NCBI GenBank assembly: GCA_028694115.1
Contig: JAQUUB010000073.1
Location: 1 to 21,719 of the forward strand
Reading direction: 5' to 3'
From: Lachnospiraceae bacterium
GTDB lineage: Bacteria > Bacillota_A > Clostridia > Lachnospirales > Lachnospiraceae
DNA: 21,719 bases
The stretch's first letter is position 1, and each line of letters starts with the position of its first letter. This document shows, in pieces, positions 1-9,900 of this stretch. The notes beneath the pieces were generated by a model. It was not told the origin of the DNA. It did not search any database and was given only the letters and a program-made list of their open reading frames with translations. The translations under genes were made by a program, and so were the position numbers.

Positions 1-543
1 GATATTGAAATTGGTAATATTTATGAGATTGATGTACCGAAGAAGCCATGGTATTTGAGGAAAGAGGAAAGTAGAATACCGGAAGTAATAAGTGAGATTG
101 AAGTTACTGCTATTGTTGAAGGAGAAACGGTAGAATCTTTTGATATGAATTCTTACGATGTGGAATTGGAACCTGATGAAATTATTTCTTCTCACAATGA
201 AACGATAGAGGCCATAGAAGAAACAAAAGTATTTGATGTTAAAGGAATATCAATGTTTGATGAAATCGAGAAAGCGGTTTATGGGGATGTCGAGCCACAG
301 ATTAAAGTCGTTACCAAGGAAATTTATGAATCTATGACGGATAAGGAAAAAGCTGAATGGATTGGCATAGATGGAAATGACGTTTATGAGTCGATGAAAC
401 GATTCCATGAAAAAATGACATCGATTGGGATCTCATATAAATACAGTTCGGATGAAACAGAAGAGTTCTGTAGATTAGAAGAAATTTGTAGAAAGGAATC
501 AGATAGGTCAAGATTTTATAGGAATACAGAGAGAAGCAGGTAG
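1..543 (+). CDS. 3' end of an unrecognised acidic protein (5' truncated)
   Basis: The frame is open from base 1 to the TAG at 541-543, giving 180 visible codons. The TTG at 55 has no ribosome site in front of it, so the gene most likely begins outside the window. The visible part is very acidic and rich in Glu, Asp and Ile. It has no membrane segment and no motif I can name. The last third (about residues 110-180) looks helical and charged. It ends about 100 bp before the promoter of the restriction operon, so it is probably the last gene of another transcription unit, perhaps belonging to the host mobile element. I do not recognise the family and assign no function. Confidence 0.55.
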   Translation, partial: DIEIGNIYEIDVPKKPWYLRKEESRIPEVISEIEVTAIVEGETVESFDMNSYDVELEPDEIISSHNETIEAIEETKVFDVKGISMFDEIEKAVYGDVEPQIKVVTKEIYESMTDKEKAEWIGIDGNDVYESMKRFHEKMTSIGISYKYSSDETEEFCRLEEICRKESDRSRFYRNTERSR

Positions 544-605
544 AAAACAAGGAATTTCCACCTGTAAATTGAGTAAAAAATTGTAATCAGAATTATTCAT
601 AGATG

Positions 606-647
606 AACATAATTTATTTAGTATTGAAATACTAAATAAATTATGTT
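606..647. repeat. Perfect 20+20 bp inverted repeat, probable operator
   Basis: The left arm AACATAATTTATTTAGTATT (606-625) is followed by the 2-base spacer GA and an exact reverse complement at 628-647. The match is 20 of 20. The -35 box (624-629) lies on the symmetry centre, and the right arm ends at the first base of the -10 box. A dimeric repressor bound here would block RNA polymerase, so an operator is the simplest reading. It is less like a terminator: the arms are almost pure A/T, the loop is only 2 bases, and no T-run follows. No candidate regulator is adjacent upstream in the window. Confidence 0.7.
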
Positions 648-652
648 ATAAT
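624..652 (+). promoter_or_regulatory. Sigma-A-type promoter of the restriction operon
   Basis: The sequence shows TTGAAA at 624-629, a 17-bp spacer, and a consensus TATAAT at 647-652. Transcription would start near 659. That makes the ATG at 659 unlikely as the translation start and supports GTG at 677. It is the only near-consensus promoter I found ahead of the long same-strand run that ends at 16534. Confidence 0.8.
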
Positions 653-676
653 ACTCACATGATTGGAGGTGCCTTT

Positions 677-2257
677 GTGGATAATAAGATATTAGATGGA
701 ATCAATCTATTATATCAGCGAGGAATAACATCAAGAGAAGAATTACTTGTAGAATTTTTGCGAGTTAAGATGACTCAAAAGTTTGTAAAAAAGAATACAA
801 GTATTGATGTGCTTTTTTCCAAAATGAAAGAAGTGACAGAGCCAGAGCTAGGAATATACAATGCTGACCGCATGGACTTTCAAAATATGTTTGCTGCCTT
901 TGCAGATGCAGGTGCTACAGAATTCGTTACCCATATTTATAAAGAGGATAGAGGTGGAAGTGTTGTTAGTCCAAAATGTCTAACGGACTATATAAAAGCA
1001 CGAATTCAGAAACTAAGTCCGAATCATGTTTTAATAACAGAAGCGGAAAAGCATTTACATGGTTTGAAAGAATTAGTCGATGTATGTGTCGGGAAAGTCA
1101 CGCTTACAAGTCAAAATAAAATGTTTTATTTATTATTACAGATGATATTTGAAGGTCAGGCTAATGTTTCGATAAGACATATTTCGATTTACACAGAATT
1201 ACTTGTGGAAGACAGGTATGATTATATATTTTGTTTGCCTGTTTTTGGCTATAAAATCAATGATGTGGCAGATGTCTTCTTTACAAGAGATTCTGATGGA
1301 ATTGCATTACAGAATTTGCTTCAATACTTAAGTGAAGATGGAAGTATAGATTATATTTCTCCAGCAAAATTATTATTTTCAGGAATGGGATTTGATAAGA
1401 TTAGAAAGTTAGTGGAAGAAAACTATTGGTTGGAAGAGTTAGTCATTCTACCAGATGGACTATTTAGACCATGGACGGCAATAAAGACCTATCTGATTTC
1501 AATAAGCAAAACAAAGAAGGCTAATATTTTAATTGGTTCTTTAGAAATCAAGAAAGATTGTTTTCAATTTGAAGAGAAAAGAGAAATATCTAGCGAAGAA
1601 TTCAATAATCATGAAGATTGGAGAATTGAGTTACTTTTATCAGATGAAAATGAGTACTTACAACAGTTTAAGACATCGGAAATTCCAAAGAAAAAGTTAA
1701 AAGATTTGGCAGAGATTTTTCGAGGAAAGTCTATTTTAAAGAAAGATGCCATGGTTGGGGATATAGCTGTTTTGAATATTAGTAATATTGAAGATGGAGA
1801 GATCAACTATGATGATCTTGAGACAATCCGAGAAGAAGAACGTAAGATTAAGCGATATGAACTTTTTCAAGGAGACGTTGTTTTATCCTGTAGAGGAACA
1901 GCAATGAAGACGGCTGTTTTTGAGAAGCAGGAACAAATTGTAATTGCTTCTTCGAATATTATTGTTATCAGACCGGGTAAAGAAATATTAGGAGAATACA
2001 TTAAGATATTTTTCGATACTCCAGTTGGAAATATGATGATAAAAAGCTTTCAAAGAGGAAGCACTGTGATGAATATCAATCATACGGATATTATGGAGAT
2101 GGAAGTACCATTACTTCCATTAGAAAAGCAGGAAGAAATGGTAAGTACTTATAAAGAGGAACTGAAAAAATATAAACAGACTATTTTAGAGGCAGCAAAA
2201 AAGCTGGAACAAACAAAAAATCAAATATATAAAGTGATACAAGGAGGAAATATATAA
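677..2257 (+). CDS. Degenerate N6-methyltransferase fused to a half specificity (S) subunit
   Basis: This is a predicted type I R-M-associated protein of 526 residues. I chose GTG at 677 because GGAGGT (665-670) lies 6 bases upstream. An in-frame ATG at 659 would fall on the transcription start. Residues about 130-285 align by eye with the HsdM fold, including a tail resembling its LPxxLF...IP..L strand. However, the DPxxGSGG SAM-binding motif is not recognisable, and the catalytic NPPF is replaced by LPVFG (about 187-191), so it should not methylate. Residues about 335-485 resemble one target-recognition domain. They are followed by the long conserved helix (about 485-526) of an S subunit, beginning PLLPLEKQEE. 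The gene overlaps hsdM by one base. It may be a DNA-binding or scaffolding partner that replaces or modulates HsdS. Its role is inferred. Confidence 0.75.
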   Translation: MDNKILDGINLLYQRGITSREELLVEFLRVKMTQKFVKKNTSIDVLFSKMKEVTEPELGIYNADRMDFQNMFAAFADAGATEFVTHIYKEDRGGSVVSPKCLTDYIKARIQKLSPNHVLITEAEKHLHGLKELVDVCVGKVTLTSQNKMFYLLLQMIFEGQANVSIRHISIYTELLVEDRYDYIFCLPVFGYKINDVADVFFTRDSDGIALQNLLQYLSEDGSIDYISPAKLLFSGMGFDKIRKLVEENYWLEELVILPDGLFRPWTAIKTYLISISKTKKANILIGSLEIKKDCFQFEEKREISSEEFNNHEDWRIELLLSDENEYLQQFKTSEIPKKKLKDLAEIFRGKSILKKDAMVGDIAVLNISNIEDGEINYDDLETIREEERKIKRYELFQGDVVLSCRGTAMKTAVFEKQEQIVIASSNIIVIRPGKEILGEYIKIFFDTPVGNMMIKSFQRGSTVMNINHTDIMEMEVPLLPLEKQEEMVSTYKEELKKYKQTILEAAKKLEQTKNQIYKVIQGGNI

Positions 2258-3759
2258 TGGCAGATGTTACATTAGGATTCGAAAATCAGTTATGGGATAT
2301 GGCAGATAAAATGAGAGGAAGAATGGGTGTTAAAGATACTGAATATGGAAATGTTGTTTTAGGACTCATTTTCTTAAAATATATCTCTGATAGTTTTGAT
2401 GAAAGATTCAATGAATTAAAAGATGAAGGTGATGGATTTGAAGAGGACAGAGATGCTTATGCTGAAAAGAATGTATTTTTTGTTCCGCCTTCAGCAAGAT
2501 GGGACTTTATTAAAAAGAGTGCAAAGTTACCGACTATTGGCCAGATTATTGACGATGCAATGATTGCAATAGAGCGAGAAAACAAAACATTAAAAGGAGT
2601 TCTACCTAAAACTTATGCAAGACAAGAACTTAATAAGCAAGTGTTAGGAGAGCTGGTTGATTTGTTTTCTTTTAATCTTGGAAGCAAGGAAGCAAAAGCA
2701 CAGGATATTTTGGGCAGAGTCTATGAATATTTTCTTGGCAACTTTGGTTCTACGGAGGGTGAATATTATACTCCGCCATCTATTGTTCAGTTGTTAGTAG
2801 AAATGATTGAGCCATATGAAGGGCGTGTTTACGATCCTTGCTGTGGAAGCGGTGGTATGTTTGTACAATCTGCAAAATTTGTAAAGGCTCATGAAGGGAA
2901 GGTTGATAACATCCATATTCACGGGCAGGAATCTATAGCTGAAACCTGGAGACTTTGTAAAATGAATCTAGCCATTCGCGGTATTGATGGAAATCTTGGG
3001 CAGGAAAATGCAGACACCTTTGGGAATGACCAACATAAAGGCTTAAAAGCTGATTATATATTAGCCAATCCACCTTTTAATATCAAAGACTGGGGTGCTT
3101 CCAAGCTTACTGAAGATGTGCGCTGGAAATATGGCATGCCACCTGAAGGAAATGCAAATTATGCATGGATTGAGCATATTATTAGTAAACTGTCACCACA
3201 TGGAATTGCTGGTTTCGTGCTCGCGAATGGTTCAATGAGTACTGCACAAAAGCAAGAAATGGAAATTCGTAAAAATATAATTGAAGATGGTAAATTGGTT
3301 GATTGTATTGTTTCTTTGCCACCAAACCTATTTTATAACGTTACAATTCCAGTTTGCCTATGGTTCTTATCAAGAAAAAGAGATAATCGTAAGGATAAAA
3401 TCCTTTTTATTGATGCTAGAAATATGGGAACTATGGAAACAAGAAAGCATAGGATTCTTGAACCAGAGGAAATCCATAGGATTTGTTCTGCGTACCATAA
3501 CTGGAAAGACAGTAAAGATGAATATGTGGATGAACAAGGATTTTGTAAATCAACAACTATTGATATTGTGCGTAATAATGATTATATATTAACACCAGGA
3601 AGATATGTAGAAATAGAAGGGAAACAAGAAGAGAAAGAGCCATTTGAAGATAAAATGAATAGATTAACTGCTGAATTGTCAGATATGTTTAATGAAAGCC
3701 ACGAACTTGAAATGAAGATAGTAAAACGATTGGGGGAAATTGGGTTTGAAATCAAATAA
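2257..3759 (+). CDS. hsdM: Type I restriction-modification methyltransferase subunit
   Basis: HsdM is the adenine-N6 methyltransferase of the type I complex. It methylates the target chosen by HsdS and is also needed for cleavage by HsdR. The 500 residues match the usual family length. The N-terminal helical HsdM domain spans about 5-140. The SAM-binding motif DPCCGSGG lies at 193-200 and the catalytic NPPF at 271-274, so the enzyme looks intact. AAGGAGG (2241-2247) sits 9 bases before the ATG, and the start overlaps the stop of the preceding gene by one base. The C-terminal part overlaps the start of the PIN gene, which points to translational coupling. Confidence 0.96.
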   Translation: MADVTLGFENQLWDMADKMRGRMGVKDTEYGNVVLGLIFLKYISDSFDERFNELKDEGDGFEEDRDAYAEKNVFFVPPSARWDFIKKSAKLPTIGQIIDDAMIAIERENKTLKGVLPKTYARQELNKQVLGELVDLFSFNLGSKEAKAQDILGRVYEYFLGNFGSTEGEYYTPPSIVQLLVEMIEPYEGRVYDPCCGSGGMFVQSAKFVKAHEGKVDNIHIHGQESIAETWRLCKMNLAIRGIDGNLGQENADTFGNDQHKGLKADYILANPPFNIKDWGASKLTEDVRWKYGMPPEGNANYAWIEHIISKLSPHGIAGFVLANGSMSTAQKQEMEIRKNIIEDGKLVDCIVSLPPNLFYNVTIPVCLWFLSRKRDNRKDKILFIDARNMGTMETRKHRILEPEEIHRICSAYHNWKDSKDEYVDEQGFCKSTTIDIVRNNDYILTPGRYVEIEGKQEEKEPFEDKMNRLTAELSDMFNESHELEMKIVKRLGEIGFEIK

Positions 3760-4783
3760 ATATCTAATTATATTTGATACAAATGTATTGAATGTACAGT
3801 ATGACAAAAAAGCAGACTTTACAAAATTCTACTTCAACTCAACCTTCGGAAATGTATTAGATAAAATAGAGGCATTGGATATATATGAAAATGTTAATAT
3901 AGCAATACCTACTGTTGTATGGGAAGAAATGAAGGTACAAAATTTAGAAGCATATTGTAATAAGGTTGAACAAGTAAAAAAAGCAGTGGAAAAATTTGTG
4001 TTTCCATATATGGAGTTGGTTGAAGAGAAAGATAAGATTTATGAAGAAAAGTTAGTTAGTAATATTCAAGAGTACCAGAATCATTTATCGGAGAGATTTG
4101 TCGATATTATTCAATTAGACTTACCGACCAAAGAAAGATATACAAGTATAATTGAAAGGGCATTTAAGAAAAAACCACCTTTTGAAGGAAAGGGAGGACA
4201 AGCTGATAAAGGATTTAAAGATGCACTATTATGGGAAAGCGTTTTGGAATATGCAGCTAATAATAAAGATATAAATATTATTTTGTATACAAAAGATAAA
4301 ATTTTCAATGAAGAGTTAGAAAAAGAATATAAGGGTTTGTTTGAGGGGAGAGAAATTAAAATTTTTCGAGACAATTTAGAAGCTCCCCTTTTTATTGAAC
4401 TTGAAAAAATAGCCAAGGCTATTAATGAATATACATTTATCCCTAAAGACATAGATGAAGATGCAGAACTGAAAAAATGGTTGGTATCAGAAGAATTTTC
4501 AAATCAATTTAAGAGTTACGAAGATATATTGGGTGTAGTGAATAAGTACATTACATATTGTAATTCTATGGTTGAAGATGTGAACAGTATAAATAGAGAA
4601 AAAGAATCCGATTTAAATCAAAGTATTCAGATAGAAGCGACATTAAAGGTATTCTTTGATGTAAACAATAGTAGTCAAATAGTAGATACTTACGAAGTGT
4701 TACTTGAATTAACTATTTTAGATGGAACAGAGTACTTTTTAGAAGACGTAGAACTTTTAGAGGCAGGTGATGAGATTGAATAA
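3746..4783 (+). CDS. PIN-domain ribonuclease-like protein (DUF4935 type) inside the R-M operon
   Basis: A protein of about 345 residues. The N-terminus carries the DTNVL motif of PIN nucleases (first catalytic Asp at residue 11). Further acidic positions fit the family: WEE near 59-61, KGFKDALLWES around 156-166, and YTKDK near 181-185. PIN domains cut single-stranded RNA using a metal held by these acids. The C-terminal 130 residues or so are unassigned. TTG at 3746 is preferred because GGGGG (3732-3736) lies 9 bases upstream. TTG at 3740 is also in frame but only 3 bases from that site. The start overlaps the end of hsdM, and the stop overlaps the start of hsdS. Such placement suggests a built-in RNase effector or toxin-like accessory. 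No antitoxin is visible, so classical toxin-antitoxin is less likely. Confidence 0.82.
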   Translation: MKSNKYLIIFDTNVLNVQYDKKADFTKFYFNSTFGNVLDKIEALDIYENVNIAIPTVVWEEMKVQNLEAYCNKVEQVKKAVEKFVFPYMELVEEKDKIYEEKLVSNIQEYQNHLSERFVDIIQLDLPTKERYTSIIERAFKKKPPFEGKGGQADKGFKDALLWESVLEYAANNKDINIILYTKDKIFNEELEKEYKGLFEGREIKIFRDNLEAPLFIELEKIAKAINEYTFIPKDIDEDAELKKWLVSEEFSNQFKSYEDILGVVNKYITYCNSMVEDVNSINREKESDLNQSIQIEATLKVFFDVNNSSQIVDTYEVLLELTILDGTEYFLEDVELLEAGDEIE

Positions 4784-5930
4784 AAGGGAAATGATAGAAC
4801 TTAATGATGTATGTTCGTATGTTTCTGAACGAATTGGGATAGATGGTTTGACTTTGGATAATTATATTTCTACAGAGAATATGATTTCTAATAAAGAAGG
4901 AATATGTAAATCAAGTGGACTCCCCAAAATAAATGCTGTCAGGTATAGAAAGGAAGACGTGCTTGTATCTAATATTAGACCTTATTTCAAAAAAATTTGG
5001 TTTGCTGATAGAGAAGGTGGATGCTCTTCTGATGTATTGAATTTTAGAGCAAATGAAAATTATAATTCGAAATTCTTGTACTATGTGCTATCGGATGATG
5101 AATTTTTCAGATATTCGGTTGGAACATCAAGAGGGACTAAAATGCCACGTGGTGATAAGGCTGCTTTACTTAAATATAGTGTGCCAAAAATCACTATAGC
5201 CGAACAAGAACGAATTGTAGAAATTTTATCAATATTTGATGATAAAATAGAATTAAATAAGAAAATAAACAATAATTTACTAGAGCAAGCAGTTGCTCTT
5301 TTCAACCAATTAATAAGCGGTCAACAAAAAAATGGATGTTTAGGTGATTATTGCTCCGTTAAGTCAGGGTTTGCTTTCAAAAGTTCTTGGTGGCAGGATA
5401 CTGGAGTAAGAGTCATCAAAATAGGTTCAATCAACCAAGACAATTTAGACCTTAATTCGTGCTCATTTGTATCGGAAGATAAAGCATCACTTGCAGCTGA
5501 TTTTATAACTAAAGGTGGTGATTTGTTAATTGCTATGACAGGAGCGACAATAGGTAAGTTTTCAATGGTTCCCAAAACAAATGAGATTTTACTCGTAAAC
5601 CAACGTGTAGGAAAATTTTTCTTGGGAAGTAATCCGATAGATAAACTCCCATTTATTTATTGTCAATTAAAACAAGACGAAATATACAACGAGGTAATAA
5701 ATCGTGGTCAAGGAAGTGCTCAGCCTAATATCAGTGCAGCAGATATTATGTCTATTCCCTGTGTTATTCCTGAAAAAGATATGATTGACTCTTTTAATTC
5801 TACTACAAGTCATTTGTTTGAGTTAATTATAAATAACCAATCAGAAAAAAAACAATTAGAAGTTCTACGGAATAGTTTACTACCTAAGCTAATGTCAGGC
5901 GAACTTGATGTATCAGAAATTGTCATCTAA
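4770..5930 (+). CDS. hsdS: Type I restriction-modification specificity subunit
   Basis: HsdS reads the bipartite DNA target and holds two HsdM copies. The 386 residues contain two target-recognition domains, each followed by a conserved long helix. The first TRD ends near residue 140 and its helix includes EQERIVEILSIFDDKIELN. The second TRD spans about 185-340 and its helix ends LRNSLLPKLMSGELDV. Length and architecture are normal. Starts at GTG 4767, ATG 4770 and ATG 4791 are all in frame. I prefer ATG 4770 because AGGCAGG lies just upstream and the start overlaps the PIN stop. No inverted partial hsdS copy is seen, so inversion-based switching is not supported. Confidence 0.93.
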   Translation: MRLNKREMIELNDVCSYVSERIGIDGLTLDNYISTENMISNKEGICKSSGLPKINAVRYRKEDVLVSNIRPYFKKIWFADREGGCSSDVLNFRANENYNSKFLYYVLSDDEFFRYSVGTSRGTKMPRGDKAALLKYSVPKITIAEQERIVEILSIFDDKIELNKKINNNLLEQAVALFNQLISGQQKNGCLGDYCSVKSGFAFKSSWWQDTGVRVIKIGSINQDNLDLNSCSFVSEDKASLAADFITKGGDLLIAMTGATIGKFSMVPKTNEILLVNQRVGKFFLGSNPIDKLPFIYCQLKQDEIYNEVINRGQGSAQPNISAADIMSIPCVIPEKDMIDSFNSTTSHLFELIINNQSEKKQLEVLRNSLLPKLMSGELDVSEIVI

Positions 5931-5995
5931 GACACAAATTTATCTTTTCCTGATAAAAAGCATAATATTAGGAGATTTTAGAAAAAGGAGAAATC

Positions 5996-6997
5996 ATGAA
6001 AAAAGAGTTTTGTCCATTATGTAATTCAAAATGTTCAACACAAGAAGCTGATTGGGGGACATATATTAACTGTGAATCAGGGCATCAATTTACAATTCAT
6101 GATTCAGTTGAATATGGTTCAGACATAGAGGTGATTAAGCGATATAATCTCATTTATGAGATTATATTAAGAACACCATTTAAATTAATAGATGGAAGTA
6201 AGAACAAATGGAAATTTTTTTATGAAGATAATGAAATTGGAAGTGATATCAGCGATCCAACCAAAATCAATTTGGCCAATAATATGTCAAATTATCCGCT
6301 AAATTTTGCAGATAAAATGGATAGAATCTTATTGAATTTGTCCTATCAATATCCTAACCAACAAGAGATGTTTGTATGGGAAGAAAAAAATGCAAGATTA
6401 ATGTTTTGTAATTCTAAATTACCTGATGATATGAGAGCAGAGGAAAGAGCGTTACTACAGTTGCTTGAGGAATTAAGGTATGTAAAACATAATAAGGAAA
6501 AGAATAATTATTCAATTGCAGCAACTGGATGGAACAGAATAAGTGTATTGCATGAAAAAGAACAGGCAATGAATCAAGGATTTATAGCAATGCGATTTGG
6601 TAGTGAAACATATAGTATTAGAATAGCATTTAAAGAGGCAATAAGTAAGTGTCATTATGCAATAAGTATAATTGATGAGAAGGAACATAACAATCAGATA
6701 GTGCCAGAGATATTTTCGGAAATTTCAAAAAGTAAGTTTGTGGTTGTTGATGTTTCATTTCCGAATTATGGTGCATATTATGAAGCAGGTTATGCGCAGG
6801 GACTTGGAAAACAAGTTATAGTATGTTGCAAAAAAGAAGTGTTTGATGGAAAAAGTAAAGAAAATACTCCTCATTTTGATATTTCTCAAAAGGCGATGAT
6901 TATTTGGGATACAGAAGAGGACTTGGTTGATAAATTAGTAAGAAGAATTGATGCAACAGTAGGAAAAAATAAAATGTTAGAGGGGGCGAAGTATTGA
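5996..6997 (+). CDS. Zinc-ribbon protein with nucleoside 2-deoxyribosyltransferase-like domain
   Basis: This 333-residue protein lies between hsdS and hsdR. The N-terminus has a CPLC pair (C6, C9) and a later C26/H30 pair that could bind zinc. The middle (about 40-185) is unassigned and partly helical. Residues about 195-280 look like the deoxyribosyltransferase/TIR-like Rossmann family: FIAMRFG (196-202), then VVDVS with D252, N257, and the [12 protein letters not shown] segment with the candidate catalytic E263. Known members cleave N-glycosidic bonds of nucleosides, and relatives in defence loci may act on NAD or nucleotides. AAGGAG precedes the ATG, and the stop overlaps the TTG start of hsdR. 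A nucleotide-destroying or signal-sensing effector is my inference. The substrate cannot be read from sequence. Confidence 0.75.
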   Translation: MKKEFCPLCNSKCSTQEADWGTYINCESGHQFTIHDSVEYGSDIEVIKRYNLIYEIILRTPFKLIDGSKNKWKFFYEDNEIGSDISDPTKINLANNMSNYPLNFADKMDRILLNLSYQYPNQQEMFVWEEKNARLMFCNSKLPDDMRAEERALLQLLEELRYVKHNKEKNNYSIAATGWNRISVLHEKEQAMNQGFIAMRFGSETYSIRIAFKEAISKCHYAISIIDEKEHNNQIVPEIFSEISKSKFVVVDVSFPNYGAYYEAGYAQGLGKQVIVCCKKEVFDGKSKENTPHFDISQKAMIIWDTEEDLVDKLVRRIDATVGKNKMLEGAKY

Positions 6998-9900
6998 AAA
7001 ATAATTTCTGTGAATCACAGTTAGAAGAGGCAACACTGGAATGGTTTCAAGAGCTTGGTTACGATACCGTTTTTGGACCAGAGATTTCACCCGAAGGAGA
7101 TTATCCAGAACGTGAAGATTACAGTGAAGTTATACTAGCGGAACGTGTAAGACAAGCATTATCAGATTTTAATCCAGAGTTACCGGAAGAAGCGATTGAG
7201 GAAGCATATCGAAAGATAGCAGTGCCACAGAGTCCTTCTATGGTAATGAACAATAAAACATTTCAGAAGATGATTACTGATGGAATAGAAGTATCTTATC
7301 GTCAAAACGACGGGACGATTCGTCATGTTTTAGCCAGAGTATTTGACTTTATACACTGGGATAGAAATGATTTTCTGGCAGTGAATCAGTTTACTATTAT
7401 TGAAAGTCGAATTGAGAAGAGACCTGATGTTGTTGTATTTGTAAATGGTATTCCGCTTGTAGTTATTGAGTTAAAGAGTGCGATTAATGAGGATGTGGAT
7501 ATTTCAGATGCCTATAATCAATTACAGACATACAAGATGTCAATTCCTTCGATGTTTACATACAATTCCTTTATGGTTATATCTGATGGAATTAATGCAA
7601 GAGCGGGTACGATTACTTCTGATGAAGAACGATTTATGGCATGGAGAACAATAGATGGGGATGGTGTTGCTCCTTTATCAATACCTCAGCTAGAAGTGTT
7701 AATAAAAGGAATGTTTGAAAGAGAGCGAATCCTTGATATTATCAAGCAGTTTGTACTATTTCAGACAGATGGAAAAGATACCTATAAGATTCTTGCAGGA
7801 TATCACCAGTATCACGCAGTAAATAAGGCAGTAGAAAGCACTGTAAGAGCTACATCTCAAAAAGGTGACAGAAGAATTGGTGTTGTATGGCATACTCAGG
7901 GAAGTGGAAAAAGTCTTTCTATGGCATTTTATGCTGGAAAACTTGTTATTAGTGAAGAACTCGAAAATCCAACAATTGTAGTAATAACAGATAGAAATGA
8001 TTTAGATGACCAATTATTTTCGACCTTTGCGAAATGCAAAGATCTTCTTCGTGGAGAGCCAACACATGCAACAGACAGAGTGCATTTAAGGGAGTTACTG
8101 AATAACCGTACTAGTGGTGGAATTATTTTTACCACAATTCAAAAATTTGCTCCTGAGAAAAAAGCAAATAAGGGAGAAAATATTTTAACAGATGCGGGAG
8201 ATTATGTTTCAGAACCTTATGAATATAGTATAGCTGCTGAATCATCAGGAGAATACAATACAGAGCCAGTTGTCCTGACAGAACGTCATAATGTCATCGT
8301 TATGGCAGACGAAGCTCACAGAAGTCAATATGGTTTTGGTGCTGACGTAATAGAAGATGAATATGGCGCTGATGTAAAATATGGATACGCAAAACATATG
8401 CGTGATGCATTGCCTAATGCTTCTTATATTGGATTTACCGGAACACCGATTTCATTAACAGATAAAAATACAACAGCTGTTTTTGGTGATTATATTGACG
8501 TTTATGATATGACTCGTGCAGTAGAAGATGGAACAACAGTTAAGATTTTCTATGAAAGCAGAATCGCTAAGCTTGAATTACCAGAGAATCTAAAACCTAC
8601 AATTGATAGTGAATACGAAGATATCACAGAATATCAAGAAGAAACCCAGCGAGAGAAACTAAAGAGTAAATGGTCTCGTTTAGAAGCCATTGTAGGATCG
8701 CAAGAACGAGTTAAGCTGATTGCGAAAGATATTGTAGAACATTTTGAAAAGAGACAAGCTGCACAGGAAGTTGCTGGTGGCAAAGCTATGGTTGTGTCTA
8801 TGAGCCGTAGAATCGCCATTGACTTATATAATGAAATTGTAGCTCTGCGTCCTGACTGGCACAGTGATGATTTGATGAGTGGTAAGATTAAAGTAGTTAT
8901 GACGGGGTCATCCTCTGATCCAGTTGAATGGCAGAAGTTTATTGGAACAAAGTCTACAAGAGAAACACTTGCAAAACGTATGAAAGATGTAAAGGATGAA
9001 TTACAGCTCGTTATTGTAAGAGATATGTGGCTCACTGGATTTGACGTTCCTAGCATGCATACTATGTATATTGATAAACCAATGCAGGGTCACAACCTAA
9101 TGCAGGCAATAGCTCGTGTAAACCGTGTATTTAAAGAAAAACAAGGTGGACTTGTTGTCGATTACATTGGAATAGCAGAAAACCTAAAAGATGCTTTGGC
9201 TCAATATACAGAAAGTGATAGAAAAACAACCGGTGTTGATACAGAAATGGCTGCATCTATCATGCTAGAGAAACTGGAATTGATAAAAGAATTATTACAT
9301 GAACATGACTATTCAAAATTCTTTACCGGAACGCCTAAAGATAAAATGCAGGCAATCATTGAAACCATGGATTTCGTCATTGGTCTACGTGAAGATGGCA
9401 AAAAAGAATACATGAAATATGTAACGGAATTATCCAGAGCATTTTCTTTATGTGCAACAACAGATGCAGCACAAACAATCAATGATGAAATAAGTTTCCA
9501 CAAAGCTGTGAAGGTTTCTTTAATTAAGATGATTGAAGATACCAAGAAAAAGAAAACAGTTTCTCAGTTGGATAGTGAATTGAATCAGTTGGTATCAAAG
9601 TCAATTTCATCTAATGAAGTCATTGATATATTTAGCGAAGTTGGTTTGAATAAGCCTAACATAGCGTTATTATCTGAAGAATTTTTGGAAGAAGTAAGAG
9701 GAATGAAGCAGAAGAATCTTGCGGTAGAGTTGTTGGAGCGTTTGCTAAAAGGAACCATAAAGACATTTTCAAAGAGAAACCTTGTGCAATCTAAGAAATT
9801 CTCGGAACTCCTTGAACAGTCTATCCGCAAATATCAAAACCGAGCTATTGAAACAACACAGATAATAATGGAATTGATAGAACTTGCGAAGCAAATAACA

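Noticed and set aside
606..647. Inverted repeat read as a terminator for the upstream gene
   Set aside because: The arms are nearly all A/T, the loop is 2 bases, and no T-run follows. Overlap with a near-consensus promoter fits an operator better.
659..676. ATG 659 as the start of the first operon gene
   Set aside because: It lies at the predicted transcription start, while GGAGGT sits at the right distance for GTG 677.
3746..4783. PIN gene as half of a toxin-antitoxin pair
   Set aside because: Its neighbours are full-length hsdM and hsdS with overlapping ends, leaving no room for an antitoxin, and the protein is longer than typical VapC toxins.
4770..5930. Phase-variable hsdS by DNA inversion
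   Set aside because: No inverted partial hsdS copy or recombinase lies beside it. The half-S at the start of the operon is in the same direction and has a different sequence.
5931..5995. Terminator or promoter between hsdS and the zinc-ribbon gene
   Set aside because: Only a weak T-rich stretch and a CATAAT-like hexamer without a -35 partner are present, so I keep the genes in one run.
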